DNA of 47,500 bases from Glandiceps talaboti (lineage: Eukaryota; Hemichordata; Enteropneusta; Spengelidae), in contig NC_135551.1 of NCBI RefSeq assembly GCF_964340395.1, positions 21,846,003 through 21,893,502 of the forward strand, in the 5' to 3' direction. The stretch's first letter is position 1. Each line of letters begins with the position of its first letter. The notes beneath the pieces were generated by a model. The model was not told the origin of the DNA, made no database searches, and worked only from the letters and a program-made list of their open reading frames with translations. Made by a program: the position numbers and the translations under genes. This document shows positions 12,701 through 23,604 of the stretch, piece after piece.

Positions 12701-15700
12701 AACTTTTCTGACAATGATGAATGGCAATGATCAAGTGGACATGTGAATAATTGGGCGATGAGTGGATGGTGTAAAAAAATTACTAACACATGTGTTAGGG
12801 CAATTAACACAATTTAATGCCTGCCCTTGGGCTGACATTCTTTACCAACATTTTGATGATGCCAAAGCCGAAATTTTGGTGAAGAGTGCCTTGTGCAGGC
12901 ACTAAATTATGATATTGCCCTTGCTGGCATGTGTTATTTTATTTAAATACGTCATACTATGACGTTATCTATTTTGGTTCACAAACATTTCAGTGGAAAG
13001 ACAAATTTTTCACATTTTGGTTCAGCTTTATTTTTAGTGGATAAACAACTTTTGACTAGAATAGTAGAATGCAGTGTACTTATCACCATACTTTACACTA
13101 GCCAGGTTCAACAAAAAATATGCAATATATACTCTGGTCATTCTACGTCACAACAACGTGTGTCTATGTCACGACAACGCGTGTCTACATCACTGGTTTT
13201 TCTGTGTTCGAAATATGAGTCCAAATGTTCAATATTGCCATTACTTTCCTTGATTTTTCTTTGATATAATTACTGGCACTGGTATAATGATGTTATTCTC
13301 CAATATTTTTCTTCTTTCTGCCAGAAAATACTCGTAACCTAAAGGTTGTCACTAAGAGTCGCTAGACGAGTAATGACAAAGGCCCCTTAGGTCACTCCTA
13401 TTTTCCTTGGCTGAACGAAGAAATATATTGGGGACTAAACATCGCAGAGTAGCATAGCACCTGATGTAAAGACACTCTCATCACATGATGTAAGTGATAA
13501 AATTATGATTTATGACTTCTAATTTTGACATTTCAAGTTAAAGAAAGTCTATTGAGATTCATCATCATATTAATCACTTGTAAACACCTGGATTTACTTC
13601 TATGTCATTTATTAACATCTGTACACATATTATAAATGTAGTGAATTGTCTGCACAGCACAGCTACAGCTACAGAAATTATCTGATGACAAAGACTGAAG
13701 TATACAGTTGAAAATTTCAGCGAACAATTTTCAAGTCTGTGTTTGAGTCAAAAGTTTAACGTAACACATTGAATTACCAACACAGATGAATTTTCATTTG
13801 AAGAAATTACTTTGAATTGACTTCCTAAAATACACAAATTTGTCATTTTGGTTTTGTATGTTACATCAAGTTAATGAAATCTTGAATTCTAATAGTTGCT
13901 TTATAGGTAGCTACAGAGAGGACTGTGCACAGACCTTCTCCCTAAAATACACAAGTTTGTTATTATGTTATAATAGCTTTGTTCAGTATATGTGCATCAA
14001 ATTGACGCAACCTTGGCTTCTAACAGTTCCATTACAACGAGTTAGGGAGCTAAAGAGAGAAAATTGCATAGACTCCCTAATATACACAAATTTATTATTA
14101 TGGTTTTGTCAGACACATCAGATTTGAGACAACCTTGACTTCTAATGAGTGCCATAACAACTAAGTTAGGGAGCTATAAGAGAGGACTGTGCATAGACTC
14201 CCTAACATACACAAATTTGTTATTATGACTTTATGGTACATCAGATTTGAGGCAACCTTGATTTCTAATGAGTTCCATTACAACAAGGTTAGGGAGCTAC
14301 AGAGAGGACTTGCTTCAAGATTTTGCATAGACCCCCCTAAAATCCACAAATTTGTTATTATTTTACCATGAATTTTAATACAATACATCTTTACAACACC
14401 TTACCTTTTTCTTCTTTGCTTCCTTCTTCTGTAAAACTTCTTTCTGTTGTTTCATTTCTTCTTGACGCCACAATTCAAAGAAATATGTGGGATCTGTGTA
14501 AAATTTCAAGCCTTCTTTACCATCATCCCTGTAGTGTGAAATATATGAAAGACACTCAGTGTTGTCATGTTTTTGTTAGGGAATTCTTGTGAGTGTATGT
14601 GTATACTCTGTATACCATGACAAAACTCATAGAATTCTATGACAAAAACAAACTCATTTGCAACTACCAAAATTGAACAAGTTCATTCAAATCGGTACAT
14701 TTAGAAGAATGGTGCTTACCAGATTACCTGTTTACGTAATGTTCTTTTGTCAAATTTTGAAATTATACAACAAGGAATTGTACTTCATTCTCTGACATCT
14801 GGGTTTATATGCCTCCAAAATCTGACATATACATTTCTTTAATGCAGTGCTACAACAAGTTATTTTACAGACAAAAAGGAATTGGTGTACCATTTATTAA
14901 ATATTCCTTACTGTAAGGAGACTCACAACGAACCCATTTTTGCAACCATTTTGACACCCCATCCCCCACGATCATCTCTCATTAGCAGAGACACAGGTTT
15001 GGTGATATTGGTGAGTACCAATATTCCTTATCATAAGATGACTCATAACAATCACTCAGATATTGACCAAAACAAAAAAGGCTGTCTTTAGTTAGACAGG
15101 ACATTGGTTAGGTGACATTACCTGTATTTGGATAAGTCATTCAATGCTGGTGGTTTATCACACAGGCTGTAAATCTCTGACATAGCGGCTGGTAAACTTG
15201 ACCTTGACACCACTTGTTGATCAGCATGTACAGAACTCTTAAACGCCTTCCTCATGTTAATATCTTGTAAAGAAACTGTGGGAAAACAATCTCATTAGAA
15301 AATATAGACTTGACAATACTGTAAAACTTACAAGTATTACATGCACTGTCTCCTGTGGAAAATCACAATTCAAATACAAAGGCTTTTTAATCAATATGAC
15401 GTCCTTACAGAGTTCAAAAATTTACTTTTTGAGTAAGTAGTGACTCCAAGTGGACCACCTGATTTAAAATTATGGTGGTCCACAGCAAGATAACAGTGGT
15501 CAATATTCCAGTCACTATCAATATCACATACAATTTATCGACTGACTTCCTATTTATGTATTCATGTATATATTTTGATAAAATAGAAATCGCAAAATTT
15601 CTCATGTACAATTTGCTGTACATAGCTAGTTTATTATGTAATAAAGAATCTGAGGAATTAAATAATGTGCATATAATAAATAATTAATGTAAACTTTACG

Positions 15701-16478
15701 ATCATGAATTACAGCTGCACTAACTGCAACTGGAACTTTTTTTTGAAATTGTTTTGTAAGATATAATTGACTTAATAATGATACCGTACATCCTGAACAG
15801 TATTGAATTACCCACGGGTAAACATATTTTGTATAGCAGAAGGTATACATACTATCATACATAAATTCCATCAAATTGATTTTTAGTTATGCATCCAAAA
15901 ATCAGCACCTAAAATAATGAATCACAATTTCAACTTTAAATATACTAACTATATACTACTATACTACTTATAGATAAAATAGACCAAGTTGACAGGTGGT
16001 AATGTCTAATTATTGATATTTTAACAATTATTGGTGAATATATTGTCTGATCAAAAAATAATGCCCAAGTTACAGCAAGTGCAGGTTTAATTTAAAACAA
16101 CAACTGGTTCATGTAGACCACAGTGGCACTGCAAGTTGAATTCGGGTTTCCAGATCTCAGCAAAAAAAAGTTATAAAATTAGTGTAGGATTCTTTGCCAA
16201 TTGTACTTACCTACATCCACCGTAGAATCAAGTTGTGTCACTTTATGAGACAGTCTGTCAATTCTGTCTTGTAAGGAATTTGTACGTACAAAGAGAGTGT
16301 TGGCCTCACTGTACAGTTCTCCAAACAAATCCTCTGCATGTTTACTGAGACTGCTAAGTTGCTTGATAACTCCAGCTAAAGTATTGTTTGTAACACATTC
16401 CAGTTCATTAGTAATGCGATCCGATACCACACCTCGACTGAGATGTGTCGGGTCCACCTGACGCTTGATCAATGGCAT
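9587..16478 (-). CDS. WASF: WASF/WAVE/SCAR actin-nucleation promoting factor, whole coding span (5 coding exons)
   Basis: Joined exons 16478-16211, 15275-15122, 14528-14405, 12247-11509 and 9741-9587 (minus strand) give 1440 nt, 479 aa plus stop, with every junction GT-AG and in phase. The protein starts [10 protein letters not shown] like vertebrate WASF proteins, carries the WAVE homology domain (about 1-170), a basic stretch near 175-205, six proline-rich blocks (about 270-400), a WH2 motif (about 416-434, DLLQAIRKG) and a C-terminal central/acidic region (452-479, ending FDEDWD with the penultimate tryptophan). Known family role: member of the WAVE regulatory complex; downstream of Rac it activates Arp2/3 to branch actin at lamellipodia. 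It is shorter than human WASF1 (559 aa), the difference lying in the proline-rich part. One gene here would stand for vertebrate WASF1/2/3 (inference). Start chosen because upstream in-frame residues lie before a clear 3' splice site at 16500. Confidence 0.95.
10480..10865. mobile_element. MITE-like dispersed repeat, copy 1 (WASF intron 4)
   Basis: A roughly 385-bp unit with diverged inverted ends (CCCTTGCTGCCACTGGAA against the complement of CCAGTAATTACAGCTAGTAG). Internal marker CAGTATTGGATTACCTGTGG is shared with copies at 15710 and 23405. No coding capacity, so non-autonomous. Confidence 0.7.
11509..12247 (-). CDS. WASF: WASF coding exon 4 (residues 183-429, proline-rich region and WH2)
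   Basis: A long exon after acceptor TAAACAG. It begins QRRPEPDRG, runs through a basic/serine-rich linker into six proline runs of 4-7 residues, each likely a profilin or SH3-domain docking site (family knowledge), and ends [10 protein letters not shown], the first half of the actin-monomer-binding WH2 motif. Donor GTAAGG at 11508; phase 0 in, phase 1 out. Confidence 0.94.
12779..12940. mobile_element. Fold-back element in WASF intron 3
   Basis: Left arm CTAACACATGTGTTAGGGCAAT...AATTTAATGCCTGC pairs with the complement of the right arm GCAGGCACTAAATTATGATATTGCCC...CATGTGTTAT; arms are about 75 bp and imperfect. No coding capacity. Confidence 0.65.
13090..13440. mobile_element. Dispersed repeat family R1, copy 1 (WASF intron 3)
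   Basis: Contains TAGCCAGGTTCAACAAAAAA, ACGTCACAACAACGTGTGTC and ends ACAAAGGCCCCTTAGGTCAC then ATTTTCCTTGGCTGAA. The same order recurs at 42680-42975 and, split in two, at 40340-41215. Confidence 0.7.
13820..14365. repeat. Tandem repeat, unit about 117-135 bp, 5 copies, beside WASF exon 3
   Basis: TACACAAATTTGTTATTAT-like strings recur at about 13831, 13948, 14082, 14208 and 14343, each with GTTAGGGAGCTA and GGACTGTGCATAGACTCCCT nearby. The array stops about 40 bp before the WASF exon 3 donor. Confidence 0.8.
14405..14528 (-). CDS. WASF: WASF coding exon 3 (residues 141-182)
   Basis: Encodes [21 protein letters not shown] and a lysine/glutamine-rich helix ([16 protein letters not shown]). 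The [17 protein letters not shown] block is diagnostic for WASF. Acceptor CTACAG, donor GTAAGG; phase 2 in, phase 0 out. A roughly 130-bp tandem repeat array abuts its donor side (13820-14365). Confidence 0.94.
15122..15275 (-). CDS. WASF: WASF coding exon 2 (residues 90-141)
   Basis: Acceptor CACAG precedes 15275 and donor GTAATG follows 15122. Translation [14 protein letters not shown] then a linker and [19 protein letters not shown] matches the second block of the WAVE homology domain (SLQDITMRKAFRSS in vertebrates). Phase 1 in, phase 2 out. Confidence 0.94.
15710..16092. mobile_element. MITE-like dispersed repeat, copy 2 (WASF intron 1)
   Basis: Ends CTGCACTAACTGCAACTGG and, inverted, CCAAGTTACAGCAAGTGCAG. 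Internal CAGTATTGAATTACCCACGG and a shared TCTAATTATT segment place it in the same family. Confidence 0.72.
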
Positions 16479-16499
16479 TGTGTTTACTTGTTTACATGA
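16211..16499 (-). CDS. WASF: WASF coding exon 1 (residues 1-90, WAVE homology domain N-terminus)
   Basis: A polypyrimidine-rich acceptor ending ACTTACAG lies just upstream, so the exon begins at 16499; the ATG is at 16478-16476. It encodes [10 protein letters not shown] through QLDSTVDV, matching the family pattern NELECVTN...[17 protein letters not shown] and [11 protein letters not shown]. Donor GTAAGT at 16210; ends phase 1. Positions 16499-16479 are 5' UTR and contain an ATG followed directly by TAA (16497-16492). Confidence 0.95.
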
Positions 16500-18595
16500 C
16501 TGTAAGTCAAAAGAGAGAGACAGAAATAAACAAACAGAAACAGAAAGGCGTATGTAATGCACAATGGCTTAACCAGGAAACGACATTATGAGAGCTGTGG
16601 ATTACTAACTTATATCTGTCATTGGTTTCTGCTTTCAAAGTAACCAACACATATTGTATTGTCTCTGGCAATCAAAGACACAAACTAAAACTAATGATGC
16701 TCAATGTGGTAGATTACACAAGTGGGTGATGACACTGATAGCAGTGCCTGTGTTGTGTGAATCTAATCACCATGTGATGAAGATAATATAAACATTGAAA
16801 AGGAAGTCCCATCAAACTGTACATTGCAATGTCAGTGATGTCATTAGAAAATTCACCCCACTGTCAGTATATGAAACCATTGTCGATGTAATAGCTTACC
16901 TTGTATATCAACATGTGACCTGTCACAACAATAGTTTTAGTGTGTGTCTATCTTTAGCAAACCAAGACCTTGATTGCCAGAGTAGTAAGAATTTCACACT
17001 ACACAACTTTCTGAAAACTGACGCCAAAATTTGAATAAGACAAAAGTATACTTCCTTGGGTACACACATAGAACACTTCACTCACTGATGATGATAAAAA
17101 TCAGGTTTCTGCTAGGGAGTTTAACCTATACTCCCTAACCTAACCATAATTATCTACCTATCGCACTACTGATATGTTATAAAGTGGCAGCCCACAGTTC
17201 TATATTCTTGCCCTTCCTCAATTTAGATATGACATCACAAGGAAATGAAATACAAATCAAATGACATCTCCAGGGCAAATTGTTATATTCAGACTTACAC
17301 AAATGCTTGTAAGATTCTTACAGGACAAGTTATGATTAACATCAGTATATCACAAAAATAAAAAAATATGTCTGTCTTAATCCAATGTTGGACATTTATC
17401 ATTATAATCAGCCTGTAAAAACCACACCTCTTTGCTTGCTGTTAAAAGGATGGATTATTCAAAATAGCTGATTCAGACAGTGGATTTGGTTGGTAGAAAT
17501 GTCTTCATGATGTGATTTCCAGCTAGCGCGCAATATCTTTTTTACTCCTAAATTTCCCCTCTCACTAGGATACAAAACTAGTCACACGTATTATAATGCA
17601 GAGGTATTGACAGACATCAGACAAATATTCAATTTTAATATTTTTTATTAAATTAAACTGAATTAAACTAAATTGTTTATTTTCCATGCTTATATTGAAA
17701 CGGAAAAAGAAACAATAACAAAGAAATTTATAATGGCACTGACATAACAAGGACATTTTTTAGACTTCTAATTGGCTGACAGAGAGTTTTTCCTCTGACA
17801 GCTTGCTTTACACATCTTGAATGTTTATAATTGTTTCTGCCCTCAAATTTTAATTTTTCAAACAAATCTAAAAGTTTTGAAAGTTGTCTGACGTAAACAT
17901 TTTGAAAAAATAAGGAATTAAATGATCAAACGTTTTCTTTGACTTATTGAGTTTATGTCAATAGAAAATATACTTCCGTGTATGGTTTGTTTTCTGTGTA
18001 GCATTGACAGGTAGAACGACTATGATCACACGTACATCTAATGTCATCACGTACCGAGTACTCTCTGACCTGTAGAGTAAACCGTTAACTAACTGCGTTC
18101 ATCTCACTTTCTTATGACATCAACACATATATTCTTCTTGCTTTCCAACTGACGTTGACAGACGGTAACAGGTGTTCAAGCTGCGCAATATAAAACGATC
18201 TAATAGACTATGTTGACGGCCACTCTGGCCTACTGCCAATACATAAAAAGGTTATCAGGGCCATTGATTGTAACTGTGCTAGCGTTAAGATCAATTCACA
18301 ATGGCGTGCAACATTTTATACGGACACGTTGGCAGTCTACTAGCATCGGAACAATGCACGCCAAATTCTTAATTATTTTTGAAAATTGCCAAGTTTTTTT
18401 AAAAGTTGGAACATTGAGATTATGTATGCGGAACCAATGACACAGCCCTGCCCAACCCGAACGGAAGCCCTATGTCATATCATGTATGTTGTGGTTTTCG
18501 AAGGGGGTGTGAAGAGCTAGTATTTTTAATGACAAAGATATCACTTATGGGCAATTATTTACTTCATGACATTCGAAACAAGTTAAGGTACTTAC

Positions 18596-18700
18596 CTAAT
18601 TATGTATTACGTGCATTCGTTAGTAATACTGGACATAAAATCAACGAAGAAATGCGATGTTTTTCTTAAGGAAATTCGACCAGGAAGACAACCTCAACCC
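18596..18700 (-). other. WASF: Inferred WASF non-coding leader exon (3' boundary at 18596)
   Basis: The coding exon has an acceptor in its 5' UTR, so an upstream leader exon must exist. The best minus-strand donor I found is ATTAG followed by GTAAGTAC (donor at 18595), about 200 bp from the CDC40 start codon. Using it gives a leader intron of 18595-16500. The 5' limit (18700) is arbitrary. Reading the leader shows two small upstream ORFs. Alternatives exist, for example AAG/GTAAGC near 16894. Confidence 0.4.
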
Positions 18701-18792
18701 AATATGGCCGACCTCTACCTCGTTTTGGATCAATGTCAAGGATTAAAGGTCAACAAACTGGGTTCACCACTGAGGGCGTTTAATCGTTCAGA
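18597..18792. promoter_or_regulatory. Probable bidirectional WASF/CDC40 promoter region
   Basis: It lies between the inferred WASF leader donor and the CDC40 ATG. No TATA box is evident. The CDC40 start codon sits in GAATGGCGGC, resembling the YY1-type motif (AANATGGCGGC) common at start sites of TATA-less housekeeping genes, and a related ATATGGCCGAC is at about 18702-18712. That the region drives both genes is inference from head-to-head spacing. Confidence 0.45.
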
Positions 18793-18981
18793 ATGGCGGC
18801 GATCGCAGCATTACAAGCATACAGTAGTGGTGACTCGAACAGCGATGACAGCGATTCGGATACAAGAGAAGAAACTAAAGTGGTATCTACCACACATTTG
18901 AAACCTCTAGAGAAGGGAGAAACTGTAAAATCACTTCAAAGTCGGTTCCGATTAAATGCAGCGCCAGTTGTCGAATCGAAG
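18793..18981 (+). CDS. CDC40: CDC40 exon 1 (residues 1-63)
   Basis: Encodes [13 protein letters not shown], an acidic Asp/Ser run, and a linker ending [11 protein letters not shown]. Donor GTAAGT at 18982; ends phase 0. Start codon context AGAATGG is favourable. Confidence 0.94.
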
Positions 18982-21900
18982 GTAAGTCCTGTACCTCTTC
19001 ACCGTGCGTAATCTATCTACACATGGTGCACTACAACTCACTGTTGACGTTTCCAGTACGTTGATAGGTGAAGACGTAAAGTGTGATAAAGTGACCTCAC
19101 TGACCCAAACTATTTTTGTCGGTTTGTCTATACCTTCCAAATTTGCTGCTGCACTGTTCATTTTGTTTATTATAGTGCCCCATTATTCGTTTTACATTGT
19201 GGGAATGTTGACTTATTTTAGTATTTTACTTTTATTTTCATTTACAATAATATATGTATATTGTATTTATACACACTGTTATTTATAGTATTTATACACA
19301 CTGATGTATATAGGGAAATTCAACAAGCAAGACGTCAACCCAATATGTGTGTGTCTGTGCATTTGTCTGTGTCTGTGTGTGTGTTGTCTGTTTCTGTGTG
19401 TCACTGTGTGTGTGTATGTGTCTGTCTCTCTGTCTGTCTCTGTGTGTCTCAGTCTGTGTGGCTGGCTCCCCTGATAAGATAGTACCAATGGGCTTGATTT
19501 CGATTAACCGTGGATTAACCAAGAACAATAATTCCAATTAATCGTAATCTTATGAGTTCAGTCTCATCAGTATTTTTCTAAAGCATAGTAAGTACAAGTA
19601 GGTAAATTCTAACCATCTAACTGAGGTCCCCTGTTATTTTACCAGGATTCCCCATCACATTGTGGTATATATACCCATGTATGGGATACTATGCCAGTGT
19701 TTCCAGCTGGGTTCCCAGCCCTTAGCAAAAACAACGCTCATACACCATTTATTATATGATAATTTCAATATATCTAATTCCCAATTCACTCTGAATTTCA
19801 TTTCTTGTAGGAGTCTGTAGACACAGTTCAACACATTGACCCCAGCAAGAAAGAAGTAATGTACAATCCTCAGTTCGACCAGATGTTTGCTCCACAGGTC
19901 AGTGTTTGGTAATTCCTTCCTCAAGTAAATGTCCTCATTTCATTGTTGTGCATTTATTACCTCCGACATCAAATGGCTTGAGGAACTGCCATGTAGTTTC
20001 CACTTTGTCTGGTTGTCTGCACAAAAGACCCAATTGAAATGGGGCAAGACTTGTGAAAAACAAAGATGGCCATCATAAAAATAATGTTTAGTTGGCGATA
20101 CTGATGAATTTAACACAGTTTATCACAAAGTTACATGTACCTACCTGTTACAGCCACTGTGTTATCTTCAAAATCATACCTTCTCCCTGCCATTATCTTT
20201 ATATTCCGACATATTATATATAATTGACAAGTCAAAGGTCTCAAAACTGAGACTAGCTTTGCCTAAAATGACATTTCTCACACTTTCAAAGCCCGGTAAA
20301 GTCATTTTCATTATTGAACTCAGCTACTTACAAAGTCTAGTAAAATCGTGGGTACATGGTTTATGTTTTAATTTGTGCCATGACAGGTGGGACCAGTAAA
20401 TCCTTTTAAAACGACACAACAAACTGCAGCGAAGAACACCTTGGCTGGATATGCAGAACCAGCACACTATAATGAATTTACATTTGAAACTCAGAGGCGA
20501 ACATTCACAAGTTATGGTAAGGTCATAAGAACGATTGAATCAGAGGTGAAAGGTCATCATAAGAGTTACATGTATGTCGGTTGAAAGGTCATTATGAGGG
20601 TCAGGCCAAATGAAGGTCATTATTGGGATCAGGTCAATTCAAAGTCTGGTCAGAATTGAAGGTGATGAGGGCCAGCTTCAAGTTTAAAAGATCATTATGA
20701 TGAGTTTAAAGATGATTGGGAGCATGTGGTCAAAGGTCAAAGCTTGTTTTCCCTTTCAACAAAGATGGACAGTATATGTATGTTCATTCAACTATAGCAC
20801 ATTTGTTCATAAATAAATTCAGCATATTGTAAGTTTGGGTGAAATGTTGTTGCATAATTAGGTTTTCTGCAAGTCATTTCCTTAAGTAGATCTGTGAAAT
20901 GTCCTTAAAGATTTAAATGTTATCTTTTTTTTAATTATGTGCACAAATATGATAAAACAGGCCAATGCTGCCACTTAACATTGCAAGTCATTTCTAAAAT
21001 TGACCGATGAATTTATCCAAAATGATATCAACATTTCTCTGAGGGGCACAGTTAACCTATATTTTGTGTTTTATACATGATAAAACAAGGGAATGCTTTC
21101 AAATAAAATTTGCACGTATGTAAATTTTGTGACCATAGAACAAGGTAAGTCTTGCAGTTTTTTTAAAAATCATCATAACTTCATGGTTTGATTTCTATGT
21201 TTGACAGGGTATGCATTAGATCCAACAGTTGATGGCCGTGGTTTGGAAGGGTCACAGTATGTGGGAAGCGTAGATGAAGCTGAGAAAACAGAAGGTAAAT
21301 TATCATGCTGAATTTGATGGCCAGAACATGAAGGATACATAACTACTTAACTGTGAGATACATTGTACTATTTCAGCCCTATCAGTCTTCTCAAACCACA
21401 CTTATATGTGTCACACTAAACATAGTATCTTGAAAGTTACAGACTGTGGTGAATACTGTGTTAAAGAATAGTTGTACACCCCTTTCATTATGTGCCATTC
21501 AGTTATTCTTAATGTTTATATCAATGATGTCAATTTGAAAAGTACTTGAAATGTTAAAAGTAACAGGAGAAGTATTTAAACAAATATTAAATTTTTAGAC
21601 AACCAGGGTATTTGGGTATTTAATCCGTATTTTCTGATCAAAGACAATAACTTGGTTTGTGTTTGTTATAACATTTCAATAAACAGGTAGAACTGTGTTT
21701 GAAAGTACTAAGGCAAGAGCTGGAGATAAGAGGAAAAAAGTGAAAGCAACAGATCCTTCAGACATCGATGGTTATGAGGGACCTTGGGCCAAATATGTCG
21801 ATGAAAAGAGAAACCTGAAACCATCAGCGGTAAGTATTTCATTCTGTACACATTATAAAAATACAATAGTGGTAGAGCTAAAATGTAAAATTAAAAATAA

Positions 21901-23572
21901 ATGAAAAAAAAATCGTGCAGAGAGGATGTGATCATGAATGTTGTATTTGATTTGGTACAGAACAAGATCAAGTTCTTTAACCGTGTGGTTTAGACCTTAA
22001 AAATAGGATGTCAGCCTTTAAAGGGCTTATACATAAAGGAGATGAAAAGAGAAACTAGAAATTATCAGGTGTGAAAAACAGTTGTGTGGCAGAGTTATAG
22101 AAAAAGTTGGGTCAGATGAAAATAATAATCCTATGTAATCCTCATGGCTCCACTGATAAGATAACATTAATGTAAAAACCTGGGACTAAAACCCTGGCCT
22201 TCAAGAGTTAAAATGGCACTTACAATAATTACTCTTGTCTTTGTGTGTTTGTTTACCTTTCTTTCCTATTAGGAGGAGCAAGAAGAGCTGGATGAAATTT
22301 TAGCAAAGAGAAATAAACGAGGCAGACAGACAGATGAGAAACCAGGAGAAGAAAAGACAACACTTCACAGTAAGAAATCCATTTCAAACACAAAGACAGA
22401 AATATTTTAGTAAAGTTACTTTTATTCTGTGGACATAAAGCTAAGTGATTGTGTATAATGTTTTGGGATTTTTACAAATTAGAGTGTAACACAAAAATTC
22501 AAAAGTTTGATGGGTTTGGTAAGCATCATGTGTAATCCCAACATCTGTCTTTGTTCGATCTGTTCTCGTACCAATTTGCTTCTTTTTCTGTCCCTCATTG
22601 CTAAGTAACTAAATCGCAGTGACCATCCCAAGTCACATGTGCATATCTGGGGTCCTCCGCACAACAAAAATTTTTGTAAGCAACAGGGGACAGGACGAGA
22701 AGCATATCGGTGTAAGAGAACAGATCAAACTAATACACCTTGGGATTACAGGTGATGCTTGAAAATACATGAAATTGTTACATTTTAGTATCAAACGCTT
22801 GTTTGTAAACATCCCAAAAAAACACATGCACACTTAAAGATACGCAGTGCACAACCGGTAAGCTTTTAAACATATTTAAGCATCTGAAGTCCTAAGAAAA
22901 TCTGTAGAATTGTGTATAGGCAAACTTAGTAAATACATTAATCTCAGAATTTTTGGATGCACCTGGAAATTTTCATCAATGTAAAAATCAAAGACAAATT
23001 GTGGTACCACTTAAAGAAAAGACAAGGTATACCGACATAGTATAATGGATGATGTTACGTGAATAAAATGTTGTACTTTCTCTTTTCAGTAAAAGATGCG
23101 TATGATTACCAAGGTAGATCCTACCTACACATTCCACAAGATCTGGAAGTTGATCTCTGTGCTGATGAACCTCCGGAAAAATGTTATATTCCTAAGAAAC
23201 ACATCTATACATGGACAGGACATACAAAGGGTGTGGCAGCGATCCGACTATTTCCAAAATCAGGACATTTACTTCTGTCATGTGGTATGGACACTAAAAT
23301 TAAGGTAAAGTTGAAATATGTGAAAACTTTGTGAAAATTGAATGCTGTTAAAATTGAACCATAATTGTTTGCTTCATTCATATTTGCCCCACTTCACAAA
23401 CAATATTTAAAGCTACAATAACTGGAAGATTTTCTGAAACTGTTTTGGGGGGATATAATAATTTATTTGAAATGTTGTACACCCTGAACAGTATTGAATC
23501 ACCTGTGGGTAAATGTATTCATGTAGCTGTATACATAGTATGATACAATATGTCCAATCAATTTTTTTTTTT

Positions 23573-23604
<32 letters not shown>

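Noticed and set aside
13090-13130. Possible tRNA-derived SINE promoter (GGTTCAA near a repeat start)
   Set aside because: Only a partial B-box-like string; no A box at the right distance and no poly(A) or tRNA-like fold.
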